A stretch of DNA of 9,359 nt from assembly GCA_030592655.1 (NCBI GenBank), contig JAUVIQ010000118.1, forward strand, positions 1 through 9,359, written 5' to 3'. Below, one piece after another: positions 5,853 through 9,359 of the stretch (positions are counted from its first letter, which is position 1; every line of letters starts with the position of its first letter). The stretch comes from Planctomycetales bacterium. Lineage in GTDB: Bacteria; Planctomycetota; Phycisphaerae; SM23-33. The notes beneath the pieces were generated by a model. It ran no database searches, was not told the origin of the DNA, and worked only from the letters and a program-made list of their open reading frames with translations. A program made the position numbers and the translations under genes.

Positions 5853-7118
5853 TCAGAGCGATTCAAGGAACTCTTTCAGCGCGTCGCATCCCGCTTTCAG
5901 ATTATGGCAGTTGGCCTCGATAAATGCACGGTCAAGTTTGGGATGCGCAACGGAGGCCTTGTGAACCGCGCCGCCGTCGTAATCGACACTTGTTACCCGA
6001 CAGGTCAACTCCTCGGCCCGATGGCAAAAATCCGTTCCCGGCAGCATAGCCACGTCAACGTGCTCAAGAAGGTATCGACACAAATCCGGCGAACCGGCGA
6101 TGCCAAGCCTTCCCAGCGGCTCTTTGAAGGGCACGAAATCGGGGAAGAGGTAAAAACCGCCCTCAGGCCGAACGCAGCCCAGGGACATCTCCGTGAATCT
6201 TTCGTACAGGTATTCCCCGGCTGCGTGGTGAAGCGAGGTACATTGGTCGATGTATTCCATAACGTCGGAATCGTCCGAAAAGGCGGCGACAGCGGAATAC
6301 TGGACCGGCGTACTGACGCAACTGAAGGTCTCGCTGGCGAGTGTAACGAAGGCTTCGATAAAACCCGTCATTTCCGCCGGGGCGGCGAGAAAACCGAGGC
6401 GGTACCCCCCAGCCGAGAATGCCTTGCTTAGCCCGCCGGTTACGATTGTGCCTTCGGGATAAAACAAGCCGATCCCCTTCGCCGGCGCACCGTTGAAACA
6501 GACGTGAGAATAAATCTCATCGGAGATAACGATAATGTTCAATTCACGGCAAACCTGCGCCAGGTCCTGCAATTCATCGGCGGAATAGACAGCCCCCGTG
6601 GGATTGTTAGGACTATTGAGGATCATGATTTTCTGCCCGGCGGGAAGTTCCCGCCCAGCCGCCCTCAACTGCTTGGCGCGAATCTTGTAGCCGTCGGTTT
6701 TCCCGGCAACGACCGGAACGACAGGCTTTCCGCAAATTTCGCCCTGTGGTGCGTAACTGACCCAGCAGGGGGCAGGGAGGATTAACGGACCTTCAAGAAG
6801 GTATAGCGCCTGGAAGATTAATTCCTTGCTTCCGGGGCCGATGATAACGCGGTCGGGCACAAATTCGTATTGAAAATGCTCCCTGTGAAACGAACAGATA
6901 GCCTCGCGCAATTCCGGCAGTCCCAGCGTGGGAAGGTATTCCTTCCTGAAGGCGTTTTGGCGAAGCGCATCCTGCATTTTCGGGTGGACCGGGAAAGGCG
7001 ACTGCCCAAACCCGAAATGCCAAATCCTCCTGCCGCTCTGCCGCAAGGCCGATACTCGCTGGTTGATAGCCAGCGTCGCGGATTCCCGAATTTCTTGAAT
7101 GGCTGGATTCAATTTCAT
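5853..7118 (-). CDS. Class I/II PLP-dependent aminotransferase
   Basis: This is a fold-type I pyridoxal-phosphate enzyme of 421 residues, within the usual aspartate/aromatic aminotransferase range. Features seen are LPTLGLPELREAI (substrate-side loop), GPGSKELIF around 94-102 for phosphate binding, an aromatic stacking residue W119 in CWVSY, NSPNNPTG (168-175), ISDEIYS with D200, the Schiff-base lysine K232 in GGLSKAFSAGGYRLGF, and the carboxylate-binding arginine R374 in CRVTSVDYDGG. All catalytic residues are in place. The amino donor and acceptor cannot be deduced. A good ribosome site (AGAGG, 5 nt before the ATG) supports the start. It is flanked by two copies of the PHP gene's 5' end, which suggests it was added between the propeller and PHP genes. 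No signal peptide is seen. Confidence 0.94.
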   Translation of the reverse strand: MKLNPAIQEIRESATLAINQRVSALRQSGRRIWHFGFGQSPFPVHPKMQDALRQNAFRKEYLPTLGLPELREAICSFHREHFQYEFVPDRVIIGPGSKELIFQALYLLEGPLILPAPCWVSYAPQGEICGKPVVPVVAGKTDGYKIRAKQLRAAGRELPAGQKIMILNSPNNPTGAVYSADELQDLAQVCRELNIIVISDEIYSHVCFNGAPAKGIGLFYPEGTIVTGGLSKAFSAGGYRLGFLAAPAEMTGFIEAFVTLASETFSCVSTPVQYSAVAAFSDDSDVMEYIDQCTSLHHAAGEYLYERFTEMSLGCVRPEGGFYLFPDFVPFKEPLGRLGIAGSPDLCRYLLEHVDVAMLPGTDFCHRAEELTCRVTSVDYDGGAVHKASVAHPKLDRAFIEANCHNLKAGCDALKEFLESL

Positions 7119-7134
7119 GGTAACCTCTCTAAAA

Positions 7135-7186
7135 CCTGGAGCGGGTGCTGTAACGGCTTGGTGTGCAAGTGTAATTCAACTTTCAT
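7135..7186 (-). pseudogene. Remnant of a PHP gene 5' end (truncated, frameshifted)
   Basis: Reading from an ATG at 7184-7186 gives MKVELHLHT, the same first nine residues as the intact PHP gene, with five silent codon changes (GTT, CAC, TTG, CAC and ACC). After that an inserted base shifts the frame, although the DNA still aligns through GTTACAGC to CCAGG, about 80 percent identical over the stretch by my hand alignment. The ATG overlaps the propeller stop (AATGAAAGTTGA), so this was probably the original gene following the propeller. The aminotransferase ribosome site begins just beyond it. Confidence 0.82.
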
Positions 7187-8357
7187 TTTCCGCGTTTTTC
7201 CGTGCGATTATTTGAGAAATATCGAGCATGTATAATTGCCGGCCATCGCCTTCATGGACCGAATCTATCACGAGAGATCGCCCGCCCGGTCCGACGCGAG
7301 GGTGCAGGTCGCATCGCCATTCGCCGTCGTACTCGGCGGGAGAATCGAAGCGTCCCAGTTCGACAACCTTGCCGCTTTCGATGTGATAGAGATACAGCGG
7401 GCGGTACGTCCGCTCGCGCGGATAGGCGTCATAGACCATCCACTCATCTCCCGGAAGGTAACTCTGGTGGCCGTCGTCGGATTCCAGTATCACCTCGCCT
7501 GTGCCGCTGCCGTCGTCCCTGTAAAGCATGAAGGACTTCACCCAGACGTTCAGGTGCTGCGGGTCGCGCCAGATAAAGTGCGAGATATCGACGTCTTTAA
7601 GGTTGTCCTGGGCCACCAACCGGAGGTCGGACCCGTCGGGATTGGCTGTGAACATGCGAGAATGTCGGGAGGAATTACCTCGCTCGCCCCACCAACGATT
7701 CAGAAATACGAACCTTGATCCGTCGGGATTGAAAAGCAGTTGGTTGAAATACTGCCTGGTGTCGCTCAAGTCCTTGTAGGGGTAAGGGATGGCTGCGATC
7801 CGGGCGAGGGAAACAATCAGTTCGGACTGACCGGTCTCCAGATCGACCCGCCATATACCGGAATCATCGGGGGCGAGTTTGTCGGCGTTCGGGTCGGGAA
7901 ATCCCGCATAGCCGTAACCTGGCCTCATGTCGTTGATTCGGCTGAAGTCCGGCGCTACAGCCGTCCTGCCGTCGGGACTGACGGTATAGACCGGATGCGG
8001 AATGGTCCGCTTACTGCCGCTCCGGACGTCGAGAATGTGGCAGACAAAATGGTCGCCCTCGCGGTCGTTCCAGAGCACCTCGCCGGCTGACCCGGGTCGC
8101 CATTGGAGCATACAACCCTGCTGCCAGCACCACGCGCTGCTGCTGCCGAGTTCGATCCAGCGATTACCGTCGTCAAGATCAATCATCCCGGCTTTGATAG
8201 TGTCCGATGCCGTCGGGCTTCGGTGCTCGAAGTCCACTTCCATACCCAGCGCGTAGCGACCGGTCGGGTCGAACTGCAACTTGTCGTAATATCCGAACCA
8301 GTGAAATTTCGGCCCATGTGTGAGTTTCCGGATGGGAACGGATGCTTCCGTTGTCAT
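7176..8357 (-). CDS. Oligogalacturonate-lyase-like beta-propeller protein
   Basis: The product is 393 residues without a signal peptide, so probably cytosolic. Repeated blade-like units include QFDPTGRYALGME (28-40), YTVSPDGRTAVAPDF (124-138), LLFNPDGSRFVFLNRW (207-222), SHFIWRDPQHLNVWV (259-272) and HPRVGPGGRSLVIDS (352-366), which indicate a TolB/WD40-like propeller. Conserved-looking stretches such as HWFGYYDKLQFDP, AWCWQQGCMLQWRPGS and EWRCDLHPR recall a family often annotated as oligogalacturonate-lyase-like in Planctomycetota. In true Ogl enzymes a metal is held by three His and a Gln; H260, H297 and H352 are candidates here, but lyase activity is unproven. The start at 8355-8357 is favoured because AGGAG precedes it by 8 nt, whereas the ATG at 8364 lies only one base from that site and is in another frame. 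Confidence 0.8.
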   Translation of the reverse strand: MTTEASVPIRKLTHGPKFHWFGYYDKLQFDPTGRYALGMEVDFEHRSPTASDTIKAGMIDLDDGNRWIELGSSSAWCWQQGCMLQWRPGSAGEVLWNDREGDHFVCHILDVRSGSKRTIPHPVYTVSPDGRTAVAPDFSRINDMRPGYGYAGFPDPNADKLAPDDSGIWRVDLETGQSELIVSLARIAAIPYPYKDLSDTRQYFNQLLFNPDGSRFVFLNRWWGERGNSSRHSRMFTANPDGSDLRLVAQDNLKDVDISHFIWRDPQHLNVWVKSFMLYRDDGSGTGEVILESDDGHQSYLPGDEWMVYDAYPRERTYRPLYLYHIESGKVVELGRFDSPAEYDGEWRCDLHPRVGPGGRSLVIDSVHEGDGRQLYMLDISQIIARKNAENES

Positions 8358-8376
8358 CTTTCATGCTCCTTTCTCC

Positions 8377-8473
8377 GGCGAATGCAAAGTTATTCGCCAG
8401 GCGCCATGTTTACGCCATCCGCACCCAGGGCATTTCCGCTGCGCTCCAACTGCGCTACGGGCGAAAACATGGC
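8377..8473. repeat. Structured non-coding stretch upstream of the propeller gene
   Basis: Two inverted repeats lie in the 150-nt gap between the HEPN stop and the propeller start. Arms 8403-8416 and 8460-8473 are 14 nt and match at 13 positions around a 43-nt loop; that loop contains a smaller hairpin with GCGC arms around AGTTGGA. Next to it, 8377-8383 and 8392-8398 form a perfect 7-bp hairpin that ends just before the propeller ribosome site. It could be a leader structure, a degenerate mobile repeat or a junction scar. I see no coding region here apart from the asnS remnant at its edge. Confidence 0.6.
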
Positions 8474-8483
8474 ATCCATTGTT

Positions 8484-8519
8484 CGAGCGCGGCGTTCGTG
8501 GGAACGGGATTACGTCGCG
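8484..8519 (-). pseudogene. Displaced fragment of the asnS 3' end
   Basis: Twelve codons read RDVIPFPRTPRS, identical in protein to the end of the AsnRS gene at 9294-9329, and in the same orientation. Five codons differ (CCG for CCA twice, CGA for AGA, CGC for AGA, TCG for AGC), eight bases in all, and every change is silent. After the serine the true asnS ending (AEF and stop) is missing and unrelated sequence follows. The HEPN gene's last codons and its TAA stop use this fragment in a different frame. Confidence 0.85.
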
Positions 8520-8899
8520 GGAAGACCGAACGTCTTTCGTGCGGCAAGACGGAATCTTCGACATCGTGCTTTTGCATCCTTGGCGGATTCTTTATCTGCC
8601 GACTCGCCGGGATACCGATAAGCCACTGCGAAACCGGATAACCATGCGAGGTCTTCGCGGAAGAGTTCCCAGGCAGGCTCAACTGATATTACCTGATCCA
8701 ATAGTGCAACAAGATCGTGAACTTTTTCGAACTGAATCCCAGCCTGACAGAGACGGGCCTTGAGATACTTCTCGGCACATTGCTGGGCATGAAAACAGGC
8801 TCCGTCAAAGTTGGGATTCTTCCGCGCCCGCGTTTCTCGCAGCACAGTGGCGAAATCACCTTCCGCCTTTTTAACCCATTCATCGGCCAGTGGCTTCAT
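8510..8899 (-). CDS. HEPN-domain protein, partner of a minimal nucleotidyltransferase
   Basis: The product is 129 residues, a four-helix HEPN domain of the PF05168 type. The hallmark helix is FHAQQCAEKYLKARL (36-50), followed by GIQFEKVHDLVALL and AYRYPGES near 94-100. In toxin-antitoxin systems HEPN proteins are usually RNases held in check by a nucleotidyltransferase, but the Rx4-6H catalytic motif of RNase HEPNs is not visible here, as in many members of this subgroup, so toxicity is uncertain. The start at 8897-8899 is backed by an AGGAAAGGTG ribosome site; an extension upstream to 8941 would lack this support. It overlaps the end of the nucleotidyltransferase gene by 20 nt. The final residues LPAT and the stop come from the duplicated asnS tail, so its C-terminus may differ from that of its relatives. 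Confidence 0.88.
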   Translation of the reverse strand: MKPLADEWVKKAEGDFATVLRETRARKNPNFDGACFHAQQCAEKYLKARLCQAGIQFEKVHDLVALLDQVISVEPAWELFREDLAWLSGFAVAYRYPGESADKESAKDAKARCRRFRLAARKTFGLPAT

Positions 8900-9200
8900 A
8901 GAGCACCTTTCCTCGCTGGAGGATATTTCGCATAAAGTCATCCCCTATATCAAGCCGCTCCTGCACGGTTTCGGGTGTGCGAACTAAAATATCCATGGGA
9001 AACGGAGGGTGTATCTTCAGACGAACTTCCACGGATTTGGCAACTGACTTACCTTCAAAGGGCATGATAACCAGCAGGTCCACGTCGGAACCGGCCCCGG
9101 CTGTGCCTGCCGCATGCGAACCGAACAGGATCACCCGCTCAGGATGAAACTCCCGACCGATTTCACGCCCGACCGCCTCAATTTGCCTCATTGCAACCAT
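8880..9200 (-). CDS. Minimal nucleotidyltransferase (MNT) of an MNT-HEPN pair
   Basis: The product is 106 residues, a one-domain polymerase-beta-fold nucleotidyltransferase. Seen are VILFGSHAAGTA with the GS pair at 27-28, the metal-binding D39 and D41 in SDVDLLVIM, and a third carboxylate D70 in PMDILV, so the active site looks intact. MntA-type antitoxins of this family transfer AMP to the HEPN partner and silence it; that activity is inferred for this pair from family and gene order (MNT first, HEPN second, overlapping by 20 nt). The ATG at 9198-9200 has a weak GAG upstream. It follows the asnS stop by 81 nt and I see no convincing promoter between, so readthrough from asnS is possible. 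Confidence 0.9.
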   Translation of the reverse strand: MVAMRQIEAVGREIGREFHPERVILFGSHAAGTAGAGSDVDLLVIMPFEGKSVAKSVEVRLKIHPPFPMDILVRTPETVQERLDIGDDFMRNILQRGKVLYEATGR

Positions 9201-9281
9201 AAGTATTACTCTAGCTCTATCTTATATCCGGCAAGCCAATCAGAAAAGGTTCTTCTGTAGTTCGTATCGTTCGCGACTTCA

Positions 9282-9359
9282 TTAAAACTCCGCGCTTCTT
9301 GGCGTTCTTGGGAATGGGATTACGTCGCGGATGTTGGACATTCCGGTGGCGAACTGGAC
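9282..9359 (-). CDS. asnS: Asparaginyl-tRNA synthetase (C-terminal end)
   Basis: Only the last 25 codons and the stop lie in the window. They read VQFATGMSNIRDVIPFPR then TPRSAEF and stop. NIRDVIPFPRTP is the characteristic C-terminus of AsnRS, the class IIb enzyme that charges tRNA(Asn) with asparagine; related AspRS and LysRS enzymes end differently. The piece is short, but the match to the known ending is distinctive. A silent-site-diverged copy of 12 of these codons lies 810 nt away, beyond the MNT-HEPN pair. Confidence 0.87.
   Translation of the reverse strand, partial: VQFATGMSNIRDVIPFPRTPRSAEF

Noticed and set aside
8179..8364. Short frame starting at the ATG at 8364 just after AGGAG
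   Set aside because: Only one base separates the ribosome site from that ATG, and the frame is a shadow of the propeller gene, whose own ATG is correctly spaced.
8403..8473. tRNA-like stretch on the minus strand (CGTAGCGCAGTTGGAGCGC resembles a D-arm)
   Set aside because: No matching anticodon stem-loop, no T-arm GGTTC motif and no acceptor pairing of tRNA form could be built.
9201..9281. Promoter for the MNT-HEPN pair between asnS and MNT
   Set aside because: A TATAAG-like box exists, but no -35 hexamer lies at a fitting distance.

Overview
This window carries bacterial chromosomal DNA, almost all of it coding on the minus strand. It combines translation genes (gatC, gatA and the start of gatB; infA; the end of asnS) with metabolic and accessory genes. 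The gene types, in particular an oligogalacturonate-lyase-like beta-propeller and a KduD-like dehydrogenase beside GatCAB, together with AT-rich heptamer arrays next to stop codons and a RAYT-type transposase, suggest a Planctomycetota-like (Phycisphaerae-like) bacterium. That assignment is inference from gene content and is only moderately secure.

Layout. The gatCAB unit reads leftward from 4664: gatC, gatA, a KduD-like SDR dehydrogenase overlapping gatA by 4 nt, a RAYT-type transposase bracketed by two inverted palindrome cassettes (1219-1923), a seven-helix membrane protein, then gatB, which starts 2 nt after that protein's stop and runs off the window. Between gatC and infA lies a 207-nt divergent promoter region with a recognisable sigma70-type promoter for each gene. 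infA is the only confident plus-strand gene. It converges on a PHP phosphoesterase gene, and the gap between them is filled by heptamer repeats arranged as a long inverted repeat. Further right, all on the minus strand, are the PHP gene, a class I/II aminotransferase, the propeller gene, a HEPN/nucleotidyltransferase pair, and at the edge the last 25 codons of asnS.

Two junctions stand out. (1) The MNT-HEPN pair lies between two copies of the asnS 3' end. The second copy still encodes RDVIPFPRTPRS, and all eight of its nucleotide differences are synonymous. (2) The aminotransferase gene lies between two copies of the PHP gene's 5' end. The spare copy (7135-7186) encodes MKVELHLHT with only synonymous changes before it goes out of frame. 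In both cases a module was added beside a gene and left a diverged, once-functional stub of that gene on its far side. This is what recombination with DNA from a relative would leave, or, in the asnS case, an element that uses a gene end as its site and restores it.

Function. GatCAB converts misacylated Glu-tRNA(Gln) and/or Asp-tRNA(Asn). Because an AsnRS gene is also present, glutamine formation on tRNA(Gln) is the likelier main role. The SDR and the propeller both resemble pectin/uronate-catabolism families (KduD, Ogl), but they are not adjacent and a shared pathway is unproven. MNT-HEPN is a typical toxin-antitoxin-like defence or stress pair.
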